Positions 1-10,084 of a DNA stretch of 64,000 bases are shown piece by piece (the stretch's first letter is position 1; every line of letters begins with the position of its first letter). Origin of the DNA: Cannabis sativa (lineage: Eukaryota > Streptophyta > Magnoliopsida > Rosales > Cannabaceae); contig NC_083602.1 of NCBI RefSeq assembly GCF_029168945.1, positions 45,507,442 to 45,571,441 of the forward strand, read 5' to 3'. Position numbers and translations under genes: made by a program. The notes beneath the pieces are model-generated. The model had not been told where the DNA came from and made no database searches. It saw only the letters and a list, made by a program, of their open reading frames with translations.

Positions 1-2
1 AA

Positions 3-33
<31 letters not shown>

Positions 34-719
34 ATTTTTTTAGAAGCTTGAAGTCCCAGGTGTTATAGCATTGCTTTAGCATTCTGGAGCAGAGACACAA
101 AAAAAAAATGATATGCTAAGGCATTGCTATAACTCCTGGGAGCACATTATTTTGGAAAATTTTGGGACAATAAATAATGGCAATATTAATACTCAAATTT
201 TTTGTGGGATATTATTTGAGGAAGTAAGTGTGAGGTCTCATTTTGGTCTTAGAAAAATTAAGGTGTTTTTAGGTGTTTTGAGCCAAAAATGACTTCTCTT
301 AACCACCTTCACCTAAGCCTTACATTACAAGCCTGAAAAAGTCCTTTTGATCTTTGGTTTGTGTTTGTCTACATTAGTGGAGAGAGAGATGAAAAACAAA
401 CCTATGAGACTTTGTCACTTTAGAGATTTTGTGCTTAATTCATATTTACATAAATTGATCTAAATTGCAAGTAATATTTTGATAAAAGGCATTTCACACA
501 CACACTTGGAGTAATCGAAATTGGAATGAAACTTGTGCTTGAATTTTTCACAATCATTGGACAATCTTTTTATTTTTCTCTAAGCTATGTTCATTAATCA
601 ACCTTTAAGGAAATGTGGAGATCACCAACTTTAGTGTCATATTGCCTATTGTTTTACATTGATTTTAGTTTATTTTTTTTTCTTTTTGCTTGAGGACAAG
701 CAAAGTTTTAAGTTTGGGG
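1..719 (+). other. 3' non-coding end of the internal region of an Athila/Tat-like retrotransposon
   Basis: No coding region is visible. The stretch is AT-rich, starts with a 28-base A run and ends in a purine-rich tract (AAGTTTGGGG, 710-719) directly before an LTR that starts TGTGATAAC. A tail with a CTTGAGGACAAGCAA-type stretch followed by AAGTTTGGGGTGTGAT is characteristic of Athila and Tat/Ogre Ty3/gypsy elements in plants. The coding part and 5' LTR of this element must lie left of the window. A long imperfect inverted repeat occupies 54-141. Confidence 0.7.
54..141. repeat. Imperfect 29-nt inverted repeat
   Basis: The arm at 54-82 (TCCCAGGTGTTATAGCATTG and onward) is the reverse complement of 113-141 except for three mismatches. 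The two are separated by a 30-base A-rich loop. A transcript through here would form a long hairpin. It lies in the non-coding tail of the Athila/Tat-like element. Confidence 0.8.
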
Positions 720-2124
720 TGTGATAACTCTATGAAAATAGAGTTATTCATATCTTTTTGGGCATTAAATTAGTTTTGTTCTCAAGAATTTTTAGTTTAT
801 TTTAGTGACTTTTATTTGGTTTTCTTTAATTTTGCATAAATATTAATTTTAGTATTTTGAAATTAGTTTTAATTAATTTTTTTAATTTTTATTTGTTTAT
901 TTAGTCTCCCAATTAATTAAATACAATTGTGTGTGATGTTGTAGGAATTTAAATGCAAAATTGATATTAAGTGTTATGGGCCATGATGTTGGGCTTTTAT
1001 TTCACTAGTTGAAAGTCAAAAGAAAGAAAGATTGGGCCAAAAAAAAAGAAAGATAAAAGAAAGTCAAGTGAGGGCTTGTTTTGGAAAAAAGATAGAAATG
1101 AAAAAAAAAAAAACATCCTATATATGATGATTGAAGGCAGTAGGGTGATGGAATAGAAAAGGAGGCGGCTGGTGGACTCCAGGGACAGCTACAACAATCA
1201 AAGAGAAAAAAAAAGGAAGAAAAAGAAGAAAAAGAAAAAAAAAGAAGAAAAAAAAAAGAAAGAAAAGAGAGAGAGAGAGTTTTATTTAGGGTTTTAATTT
1301 AGCATTTTTATTTAGAGATTGGCAAAAATTAAGAGGAAGAAGAAGAGAAATTTGGAAGAGGAACTTGGAGTATTGTGACAAGCTCCAAATGGGTTTTTAT
1401 TTCTATATCTCTTTTCTTTTAAACTTTGTAATTTTTGCACAATTCTTTATGAGTTAATTTTTATTTTGCTAGAATTATTTTGTTGACTTAAATTGTGATT
1501 TGGTATTTTATTGCTATGTTTAGTGAATTGGTTTTGTTCATTCAAGAGTGTTTATTGTGCAATTGCTTACTTTTGCTTGATCGCCATTAGTAAGTAGTAG
1601 CTAATCTTGATTTTGGAAAAAATAGGGTTAGTGGAATTGCTTGAATGATGCATGAATATCAACTTGGAAAAGTGTGATTTGTAAATAGCATAGGAATGTG
1701 TTATTTACCTTGTATGACTTGAAGGAATTGTGCTTAAATTGATATTCTTAAAATTAATTAGGCATAGGAATATGTTAATTAATTAGAGAATCAAACCATA
1801 AACACTTTGGAAAAAGGATTATGACATTTTAAATTCCTAGTTGACATTATCAATTTACAACAATACTCATTAGCACTATTATATCAACTTTGCATTTTTT
1901 TTTTAGGCCAATTTAATAATTCTAGCTTGTTTTCTTCATAGTTTGTGTTTGTTAATTTCTTACATATTCTCATCACTTTATTTTATTTTTGTTGAAACCA
2001 ATTTGTGAGTAATTAGTTTTATAAATTAATTTCCAATTTTCAATCCCTGTGGAGACGATACTCGATTTATCACTTTATTACTTGTTACGATTGCGTACAC
2101 TTGCGTATACAATTTTTCACAACA
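720..2124 (+). repeat. 3' LTR of an Athila/Tat-like Ty3/gypsy element
   Basis: The LTR starts TGTGATAACTC right after the polypurine tract and ends CACAACA. Its last 85 bases contain the phrase CCCTGTGGAGACGATACTC, which marks the end of Tat/Ogre/Athila-type LTRs in many dicots. What follows is not a primer-binding site but the middle of another element's LTR, so this is the 3' LTR of a nested insertion. An A/G-rich low-complexity tract lies at about 1199-1285. Length is about 1.4 kb. Confidence 0.75.
1199..1285. repeat. Purine-only low-complexity tract
   Basis: Almost uninterrupted A and G, with GAAAAA- and GAAGAAAAA-like units ending in a (GA)n run near 1268-1280. It lies inside the Athila/Tat-like LTR. 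No function can be assigned. Confidence 0.8.
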
Positions 2125-2563
2125 AGTCACATCAGTCAATAGACAATAAGGACATTCCACATAAAAGCCCTACAACACCTAGGGATTTGACCATGCTTAC
2201 TCATGGTATATTCATTGGGAATGCCCAACTTTATGGATACTTACAGATACACTTGTAAGATAATTCTGGGGATCACCCCCACCAAAAACACTATAAATAC
2301 CCCCTAAAAGCTCATTAAATGGGATAGAGAATCTTGGGCTGCATAAGAGCAAGAAGAGTAAATACTCACCAAGAACATTCTCTGTATTTATAAGGGTGAA
2401 ACACTCACCAAATACATTCTCTGTATTAAATACATCCATAAATAACAAAGACTCGTGGACTAAGGCTCATTAACGCCCCAACCACGTAAAAATCCTTCTC
2501 TAAATTTCTTACAGCTCTATAAACTTATAATATTTTATTAGTTGCCGAAAACCTCGGTCAACA
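2125..2563 (+). repeat. R1 5' LTR, left half missing
   Basis: Matches 8494-8907 nearly perfectly, then runs on to CTCGGTCAACA, the expected LTR end before the primer-binding site. A TATA box (TATAAATA, 2292-2299) is placed for the sense promoter. The left half (equivalent to 8153-8493) is cut off by the insertion ending at 2124. A candidate 5-bp target-site duplication is AGTCA at 2125-2129; its partner would lie left of the window. Confidence 0.85.
2292..2299 (+). promoter_or_regulatory. TATA box of R1 5' LTR
   Basis: TATAAATA inside the LTR, repeated exactly at 8662-8669 in the 3' LTR. It would drive the sense (gag) transcript. Confidence 0.6.
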
Positions 2564-2585
2564 TTTTGGTGCTTTCATTGAGAGC
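2564..2585 (+). other. R1 primer-binding-site region
   Basis: TTTTGGTGCTTTCATTGAG follows the LTR end directly. The same sequence follows the LTR end of Tat element A (minus strand, left of 57705), which supports its identity as the conserved reverse-transcription start. I do not assign the matching tRNA. Confidence 0.65.
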
Positions 2586-2625
2586 TGAAGAAAGCTACTG
2601 CAAACAAACACTTGACTTCACAAAA

Positions 2626-3603
2626 ATGGTGGAGACTAGAAGTACTCGTCAACCTCGCCCACTAGAAGATGCTCAAGATCCAAATGAGGAAGATGTAGCC
2701 TCAAGAGCAGCTGAGGGTTCTGAGGAAGAAGAAGGAATTCCCGACGATGACTACGAGGGAAACCTCGATGAGTATGCCTACGACGAAGGTAGCTACTCAG
2801 AGTTGGTGCTTCTCAGACAGAAAGCTATCGATCACGAAGCCGAGATCGAAGCCCAAAAAGCACAAAACCAAAAAATGCAAGAAGTGATGCTGGCCATGCA
2901 AAAAGCCATGGAGGCGGCTGGCATTCACGTGCATCCCAAGGCAATGACTGCTGGACTGGGCAAGAAACCAGAGGAATCCTCGCCTAGTACCCAACAGCAG
3001 AAGTCTAGGGAGCCTAGCCCCATCAGGTATCTTGTTGAAGGGAACCGAACGAAAAACCCTACCTCTACTCCAAGGCGAAAGAAAAAGGCGCAGGATCCGC
3101 GAAAGGTCCGCTCAGATTTCCCTAAAGGGAAAGGTCCGCAGAGGGGCAAGCTCCAAAAAGGGAGTCTTGGCCCTCAGGATCGAGAGGACCAAAAAAGCGT
3201 TTCCGTGCACCAAGAGCCCGGAGGTAGAGGAAGAAGAGGACAGAGATGTCCTCCCGTTGATCTGAGAAATCAAATCAATGGGAACCAAGGTGACCTCCGG
3301 GATCACCTTGACCAAAAAGGATACGGGCCCGCGGTCTCCACAGGTACATTGAATGAAGGAATTATGGCTGAACTCGCCATACTTCGAAAAGACATTGCCC
3401 GAGTCTCCCGAAGGCAAAGAGGGGATGACTCCGACTCGGATTGCGAGGACCGGGAGCCATGTGCTAAGCACATCCTGGAGGCGGAGCTCACCAAGAACTT
3501 TAAGATGCCCGAAATGACAGCTTATACCGGGAACTCTGATCCAATGCCGATCACCTCAGAAAATATTACCAATAGCCGAAAATGTAACTTAGATTTTGTT
3601 TAA
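2626..3603 (+). pseudogene. gag: R1 gag, N-terminal part only
   Basis: An open frame of 325 codons starts at ATG 2626 (Met-Val-Glu-Thr-Arg), 41 bases past the primer-binding site; an earlier in-frame ATG at 2542 lies within the LTR and is unlikely. The N-terminal half is acidic (runs of Glu and Asp), followed by a Gln/Lys-rich, probably coiled-coil stretch and a basic Arg/Lys-rich middle. Near the end, HILEAELTKNFKMPEMTAY followed by TGNSDP is the motif that opens the capsid domain of Tat-type Gag. The frame then leaves the family at about 3545 and stops 19 codons later. The capsid domain, zinc knuckle and all of pol are missing. Either the gene is a dead remnant or it makes a short Gag N-terminal protein. 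Confidence 0.75.
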
Positions 3604-3736
3604 AGAGTTTGTACCGTCTAAATGTATACAGCCTCCGCATGATAAATAAAACTGAGTGCCTTAAAAACAAAGTTTCTATGCCACTCAGGGGGTACTAGGG
3701 TATACCGCACGGACAGACAAAAAACAAACTAAGTAA

Positions 3737-3960
3737 AATATCCTGACCCAAAGGGCAAGTCAAAAAATATCCTGACCCAAAGGGCAGGTCAAAAAAGAGT
3801 ATGCACAAAAATGAAAGGGATAAGTATAAACATCCTGATCCAAAGGACAGGTCCAGAAAAAGATATGTGCATCAAAAGAGATCATATATAAATATAAAAA
3901 TCCTAGCCCTAAGGGCAGGTCAAAATATATACAAATGGCCCAGGGACAGGCCCTAAATAT
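3737..3960. repeat. Degenerate tandem units in R1
   Basis: At least four copies of a unit like ATCCTGACCCAAAGGGCAGG, followed by TCAAAA, recur at about 3739, 3767, 3830 and 3899, with a shorter relative near 3934. Each core holds a small inverted repeat (CCT...AGG, or CCC...GGG). The stretch lies between the broken gag and the 3' end of the antisense gene, where pol sits in complete Tat elements. Confidence 0.75.
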
Positions 3961-4383
3961 TGTCTCCCCTTTAAATAAAACAACTATGTAAATATTGTCT
4001 CAAAAACAAGAAAATTAGCTGTAAGAAAAGAAAAAGAGAAAAAAGAGTGGAATCCTGGTTGTACTGGGTCAAACTCGGAGCGGCCTAATCAATGCGAGGA
4101 GGAAGGCGAGGTCCGATGCGTGCCTCCACCATGGCATCAAGCTTTTTCTTCTTCTCCCGGAACTTGGCAATCATCTCTTCGGGTTTGGGGTAGAAGGTAA
4201 GCTTGATGTTCTGGTCATTTGAAGACCAGGCCATGAAGACGCCATCATCAAAACGCTTGGCGCACCGGCTGCAGGAGACAGGAGAAAGAAGCTCATCTCT
4301 TTTTGCCTTCTTTGAGGCTTGGTCCTTGAAGTCTCTGAGCTCCTTCAGCCTGCGGCCAGGGTGGCCCTGGATTCCAAGTTTTC

Positions 4384-7138
4384 CTAGTGAGTTTCCTCTA
4401 AGGACCTCACCTTGGCAGCCATTTCCTCCAAGGCTTCCCTGGCCTCCCGAAGCTCCCGTCTGGCCTTAGCAGTGGCTTCACCCTCCGTCCTCAGCTCTTC
4501 TTGGTGCCTGGCCTCCAGCCTGTCTCTCCGAAGGGCCTTCTCCCGGATCATTGTCTCCGCCTGCGCTTCCCTCCGCTTGGCTTCTTCCTCATTGGCCTTG
4601 GCAATGGCCTCCCGGCGCTCAGCAGCCTCCTGATAAAGCCGCCTCTCAGCAGTAAGATCCTGAAGGATCTTCCTAACTTCATCCATGTCCCCAAAATCGG
4701 ACAGGACGAAGCCATGGTTGATTATGTTCTTGGAAAGGCGGCCGACCTCAGCAGCAAGCCGGAAAAGGATACAAGTATAAGTAAGAGTCTCCAAAAAATA
4801 ATAATAAGGAGAGAAGTAAACTACAAAATACTTACCACAGTGAGGGAGTGATTGAGATCCTGGACTTGGAAGATGGAGTTCAAGGATGCACAAGCACCGA
4901 ACCGCCTAGGTGCACACCGGGTAAGCTGGGACGCAAACTCGTCAGTCATCTCCGCAGCAAAGGGAGCTAAGGTGGGCCCGAGGAAGCGACCGAACCAGTC
5001 CGACAGGGGATCTAAATTTAGATCCCACGGATTCTTGTATTCCGGATTGTTGAGAATATTTTGCATCTCAACTCGTAAGATCCTCTTCAGGGCCTCCACC
5101 TCAGCATACCCCCGGGAGTATTTGTCCATGGCGTAGTTGTGTTTAGCTATCTGGAGCTCCTGTCTCGCCTCATCTCCAAGAACCGGAGTCAGCACAATAT
5201 TGGGAGGGGCAGTGTGTTCCTCCATGGGAGAGACCCCGCCATCAAGACCGTGGGCCGGAGTGTCAGCTCTCCGTTGCCGTTTGGGCTCCTCCTGGGCAAC
5301 CATTTTGCCCTTGCGTTTGCGAATCAGAGCAATATCTTGCTCTTCTTCACTTTCTTCAACTTCCTCAGGAAGAGCCCGGTGTCCTCCTTCACCTTCTTCA
5401 ACTTCCTCAGAAAAGCCCCATTGCTTTTCTTGACCTTCTCTCGGGAGCACCTCCTCATCCACTAAGTCAATAGTGTCTGGAGGAGCACTGGAAGAAACCT
5501 TTAAAGGGGGGGCCATCTGGGAAGAAGTAAAGGGAGGGGGAGCTTCAGGAGTGTGAACCCCGGTAAGTTCGGCCAATATAGCGTCCATGGAAGCGCCTGC
5601 TACAACAAAAGAAAGAAGGCAAGTGTTAGAACATCCGTGAGAAACAACAAACACTCAGATATAGCAAACAAGCTAGTCCTACCCCGACTCTCTAATTCGG
5701 CCCTAGCAAAGTTCTGAATCTTAACACTGACAGCATCGTCTCCGAGATAGCTGAACGAAGGCCGGAACCAGTTAGATGAAATATAAGCTGAAGGGTCTAA
5801 GGGGACGGGCTCCGGAGGACCGGAACCCATCCGAGACCGACCTAGGAAATCTCCTAAGTTGGATAAATAAAACTCCTTCATATGGTCTCCCCACCGGGTC
5901 GAGGGCATCCTAAACCTATAAAGACGCTCATCGAACCCTACAGGCCTAAGACGGGCATATTCGCCAGCAGAAGGGACGTAATGAACTCCTAAAGGAGACT
6001 TATCACCGGAGCCGGAAGTGGTGGCGCCCGGAGCCCCAGTGTTCGGCTCTTGAGCCGAAGGCTTTGGCCTGGGAGCCCTTCTCTCCGCCGAGTCCCCAAT
6101 GTGAAGGGGCTTCCCAGCGATCGCCTGGCTTCTCCTCTCGACCGGGCTCCCCATACGGAGTGGCCTCCCGGAAGCTGCCTGAGCCTTAGAGTAGGCTTTC
6201 TCCTGAGCCTTCCGGTAGAGATAGTCCTGGTACTTCTTCTCGGCAGTGGCGATAATCTCATCCCGGAAGATCTTCTCCGCGGCAGGCGCCCTCACATTGG
6301 GACAGACAACCCTGGAAAGGTTAGAGTCCTCAACGGATTGGTGCGACAGGATGAGTTTTGCCTTCCGGCAATTCTCCGTCGTAACCAGGCCCCCGACGTC
6401 GAGGTCCGCCCGGTCATAAGAGGCGAAGGCCTGGGCTCTCTGAAGAAAGACCTGGGTAGGCGCGATCCGCTCGTAAGGGGGAATCCTAACCCACTCCGTG
6501 AGGAGCTCCGGATGTTCCACTGTCCGGAACCTGGAAGAGAAGAAAAAACAATGGCGATACTCCTTAATATGAGTTTGCCTATTATACGGGACCACCCCAT
6601 CATTGGCAGGGTGGGCCCGGAATCCATAAAAACCGTCTTTAAGTTTGTCCCCCTTCTTGGGGACGGAAACAAGTTCATAAAAATACAATATCTCTGCCGA
6701 GCTGGGAGAGCCCCACCCCCGGGCGGAGTAAAAAATAAATAAGCCTGAGAGCAGGCGGTATGCTTGAGGAATAAGTTGGTATGGCGCAAGGCCGACAAAA
6801 ACTAAAAAATTAACAAAATAGTCTTGGAGAGGAAGCATGGCCCTGGCCATCAAGTGCGTCTGGCTCCAAGCCCCGAAGCCGTCGTAGTTATGATTGGGCG
6901 TCTCCGCATCACGTGGTGGCCGGTGGTACGTCCCGGATGTGTAGGGCTTGATTCCAGCTACCTCCACGATGTTCTCCAACTGATGGGGACAAGTTAGAGT
7001 AGAGTGAAGCTCTGCCGCCTCCCATCCGGTGGCCCGAGACTTGTACCCCTCCTGGGCAACGGGACCCAGGGAGACATCTTCGAGGGTAGCCAGACGCTTA
7101 CCACTCTTCTTGGATGACTTTGAACCAGAAGCAGACAT
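4384..7138 (-). CDS. R1 antisense gene (Tat-lineage aORF), three exons, apparently intact
   Basis: Three open blocks on the minus strand join in frame through consensus splice sites. Exon 1 is 7138-5683, an 83-base intron is 5682-5600, exon 2 is 5599-4836, an 89-base intron is 4835-4747 (donor GTAAGT, phase 0) and exon 3 is 4746-4384. That gives 2583 bases, 860 residues plus stop, with no internal stop. Exon 1 carries the region like PF04195 (putative gypsy-type transposon) around MPLQDYFVNFLVFVGLAPYQ, followed by LSGLFIFYSARGWGSP. The middle is Pro/Glu-rich with a basic patch (RKRKGK, a possible nuclear signal). Exon 3 is Glu/Arg/Ala-rich and likely coiled coil. Such extra antisense ORFs between pol and the 3' LTR are established for plant Tat elements; their function is unknown. 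Splice sites are inferred by eye. The lack of decay contrasts with the stop-filled copies in elements A and B. Confidence 0.7.
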
Positions 7139-8139
7139 GTTTCGATTTTGTAAAAAGAATTAAGATTCCAGCAGTTAGGCCCCATACCAAACCCTAAACC
7201 AAGAAAAAGGGAATGGGGGTCCCCTAACCGCTGGAAAGAGGCCCCCTCCGGACACCTGTCAAACAGGAAACCCTAGAAGGATTCCCTGGACAAGAGTCGG
7301 GTGCAATAAATTCACAGAAGATGACATTGCGCACCAGAGAAAAAGAAAGGGAAGAAAGTCGAAAGAAAGCAATCTATCCTATGCCCTAAACGACCAGCAT
7401 ACGAATAACGCATGGTCTTTTGCAAAAAATAGTAACAAATGCGTGACAAGAGTAATCCTATCACCAGAAATGGTGAACCTAGACATGTTACGTGTAGAAT
7501 CTAAAAGTTTGCATTCCCAGAAACTTCAAATACAAAACCGAGAAAAAAACGAGCAAATAAGTAAATACATGCCATGTACGTTAACAATAAAGCAAGGGGT
7601 GCAAGAGACTTATAGTAAAGTGTTGAGACTGGGGCTCCTGCTGTAAATCAAACGAAGACAAGAAGGATTGACAGTAGTGAACGAAGATGGACTGGGAAAA
7701 ACTGCAAAGTGTTCAACAGTGTTTTTCTTAGTCTGAGAATTTTTTCTCTCTGGGAAATTTGAGCAAAGTTGGCAAGAAATGGGAAGTAACCGAAATGAAG
7801 GAAAGCTGGTGGCTTTTATAGGCAAAGCTGCATGAGGAACAGGCACCATCACCTACCAATCAAACGGTGGGGGAAACGCATGATTCGAATTCTCAAAGAT
7901 CAACGGACCAGATTGACTTGTAATTAAGGCAGTAGAAACGTTTGAGTATCCGTCTGACACCATTAATGCGCCGTATCAATCAATGGGCGTGAAGCGAATC
8001 GACCCCTGCAAAAAGTGAATCGCTGCATTAAAAGCCATCATTAAATGCACCCTCACGCGCCCAAAGCTTGTGCCAGGAAACCGAGGAGTCAACCGGAAGC
8101 ACTTGAGCAAGCCTTGTTTTATTTTTCAAATAAACAAGG
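7139..8139 (-). other. R1 antisense leader and promoter region
   Basis: No gene is seen. On the minus strand this carries the presumed 5' leader of the aORF (7812-7139) and its upstream promoter (to about 8139). The stretch is less AT-rich than the copia leaders. I could not place a leader intron with confidence here. Confidence 0.45.
7813..7820 (-). promoter_or_regulatory. Candidate TATA box of the R1 antisense gene
   Basis: Reads CCTATAAAAG on the minus strand, about 680 bases upstream of the aORF start at 7138. The antisense genes of elements A and B have CCTATAAATA in the same relative place, which supports a real internal antisense promoter. Confidence 0.5.
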
Positions 8140-8152
8140 CTTGGGGGGTAAA
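8140..8152 (+). other. R1 polypurine tract
   Basis: CTTGGGGGGTAAA directly precedes the LTR start TGTTGCCCC. Elements A and B have CTTGGGGGCAAA and CTTGGGGGTAAA in the same position on the minus strand. Confidence 0.8.
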
Positions 8153-8907
8153 TGTTGCCCCTGATTTTGCCCAATGTACGTGGACCAACCAGACAGGGAC
8201 ACGTGGATCAAGTAACTTATAATTCAAAATATTTGCTAAGTCTTTATGCCATAAGGCAGCGTCCGGGACATGTCTCCCGGAGAAGGCATATGGAACCCCA
8301 TATGCTCCCGGAAGCTCGAGTAACGCTAAGGCATCTCCGTGGGGTGTCAGGTTTCTCCGGAGCAATCAAGTCGCATTTAATGCCGCATGGGAGGAAGCGT
8401 GTTAGGACTACTACACGCAATAAACGACACAACCTCCAACCAGCAGCTACAAAGTAATGATCATTTAAGTCTAACGACGACTGCACTGTGAAGAGTCACA
8501 TCAGTCAATAGACAATAAGGACATTCCACATAAAAGTCCTATAGCACCTAGGGATTTGACCATGCATTACTCATGGTATATTCATTGGGAATGCCCAACT
8601 TTATGGATACTTACAGATACACTTGTAAGATAATTCTGGGGATCACCCCCACCAAAAACACTATAAATACCCCCTAAAAGCTCATTAAATGGGATAGAGA
8701 ATCTTGGGCTGCATAAGAGCAAGAAGAGTAAATACTCACCAAGAACATTCTCTGTATTTATAAGGGTGAAACACTCACCAAATACATTCTCTGTATTAAA
8801 TACATCCATAAATAACAAAGACTCGTGGACTAAGGCTCATTAACGCCCCAACCACGTAAAAATCCTTCTCTAAATTTCTTACAGCTCTATAAACTTATAA
8901 TATTTTA
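8153..8907 (+). repeat. R1 3' LTR, right end missing
   Basis: Starts TGTTGCCCCTG after the polypurine tract. From 8494 it matches the 5' LTR up to 8907. It breaks off 26 or so bases before the expected TCAACA end and runs into AT-rich DNA, so the right end and the target-site duplication are lost. It holds a TATA box at 8662-8669 and a G-box-like CACGTG at 8200-8205. Confidence 0.85.
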
Positions 8908-9916
8908 AATATATTGGAAAATATTTAAATACGAAAAAAAAGTTTGCAAAAAATATATAGAATATATGAATGCATATAGTTACATCAATATTTTTTTTTT
9001 CTGTACATTTAACTAAAAAGAAACCACAATACTCTAAAATAAAATGAAATTAAATAATAGATATGTAGTATAATGTAGACAATACTACACACTATGATTT
9101 GTCATCTTCCATCTATATATATATTTCTTTTTACAAAAAAAAAAAAAAAAGAAATAAAATAATAATCATATACAATATATATACTCTAAACAAAATTTGA
9201 TTTGACTTTTTTTCAATTTTTTATTTATGAGTTCATTTAAAAAAAAATAATAATATATTAAATATGATGTAATGGTGATAGTGATCATATATATATAAAT
9301 AAATAATTGTATAATATAAAAGACAAATGAAAAAGTGATGTTGATTGTGATCATATAATCGTTATATATATATATATACTAGTGAATTCATATTGGCATT
9401 ATTATTTGAGAGAGAGAAGCCAAGCCTTGGGAATTGAGAGTACAATTTGATTATTTTTTATTAAACCCAAAACGAAAATGTTTTATGTAAAAATTAAAAT
9501 AAAATTGGGCAAAAATCGAAACTCAAAATTCAAAACCAGTGCGATACATGGATAAAAGCGAAAATAACAGACTCTGTTTTCTTAATATTTTTATTTATTT
9601 TAATATAATATAAAAGTGTTGATTGTGATATTGATAGTGATGTTGATGGCAGAAAAAAAATGAAAAAGTGAAAGATAAAAAAAAGCTGACCTTGATATTG
9701 CGGCAGAGGTGAGGAAAAAGAGTGTAACCTAATGTGTAAAGTGAAAAAGAAGGAGAGAGATATATATTAAAAATTTTAAGAGCCCATTACACATCTATTT
9801 CGGTAAGAGGTATTAAGTGGCAAAAAGTGATTAAAAAAATAAAAAAACAAACCCACTTAATAATACTAGATCTGACCGAATCAGATCAAGAGGTCTATTA
9901 AGACCAAACAAATGGG
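8908..9916. other. Unassigned AT-rich spacer
   Basis: About 1 kb with no convincing gene or LTR. It has short (TA)n runs near 9112-9121 and 9364-9379 and an A run at 9134-9150. The region 9780-9915 holds two diverged, oppositely directed phrases around TTAAGTGG and GCCCATT that might be ends of a small decayed transposon, but I cannot define its borders. It is either old host DNA or the remains of a repeat too decayed to recognise. Confidence 0.4.
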
Positions 9917-10084
9917 CCCTAAGTCCCTGTTTCATCAATGTTTTGGATTTACACTAATGTGATAATCAGCGATGATGTGTACTTACACTTGGAGTAAGTG
10001 TTATGTTCTTTCCAGGACATTAGTAAAATATACTAGTTTCGAATGTATGGAGTATACAATTGACTGGACCGATATTGCAACTTA

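Larger units (their letters stand above)
2125..8907 (+). mobile_element. R1: non-autonomous Tat-lineage Ty3/gypsy element (partial gag plus antisense gene, no pol)
   Basis: A direct repeat of about 413 bases (2125-2537 and 8494-8907) shows three substitutions and one single-base indel by eye, so the insertion is young. The LTRs start TGTTGCCCC (seen at 8153) and would end GGTCAACA (seen at 2563). The 5' LTR has lost its first half to the Athila/Tat-like insertion; the 3' LTR lacks its last 26 or so bases. Order inside: primer-binding site, gag N-terminus (+), degenerate short repeats, antisense gene on the minus strand, polypurine tract. Protease, reverse transcriptase, RNase H and integrase are absent, so it can only move with enzymes supplied in trans. 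Confidence 0.85.

Noticed and set aside
1..28. A28 run as a LINE or SINE poly(A) tail
   Set aside because: Nothing before it is visible and the following sequence belongs to the gypsy element tail, so there is no support for a non-LTR element.
2212..2448. A 78-codon minus-strand frame repeated identically at 8582-8818
   Set aside because: It lies in the R1 LTR and is identical only because the two LTRs are; no coding features or family resemblance.
6050..6742. A 230-codon plus-strand frame opposite the R1 antisense gene
   Set aside because: Shadow of the aORF coding strand; no family resemblance, while the minus-strand frame has the conserved domain.
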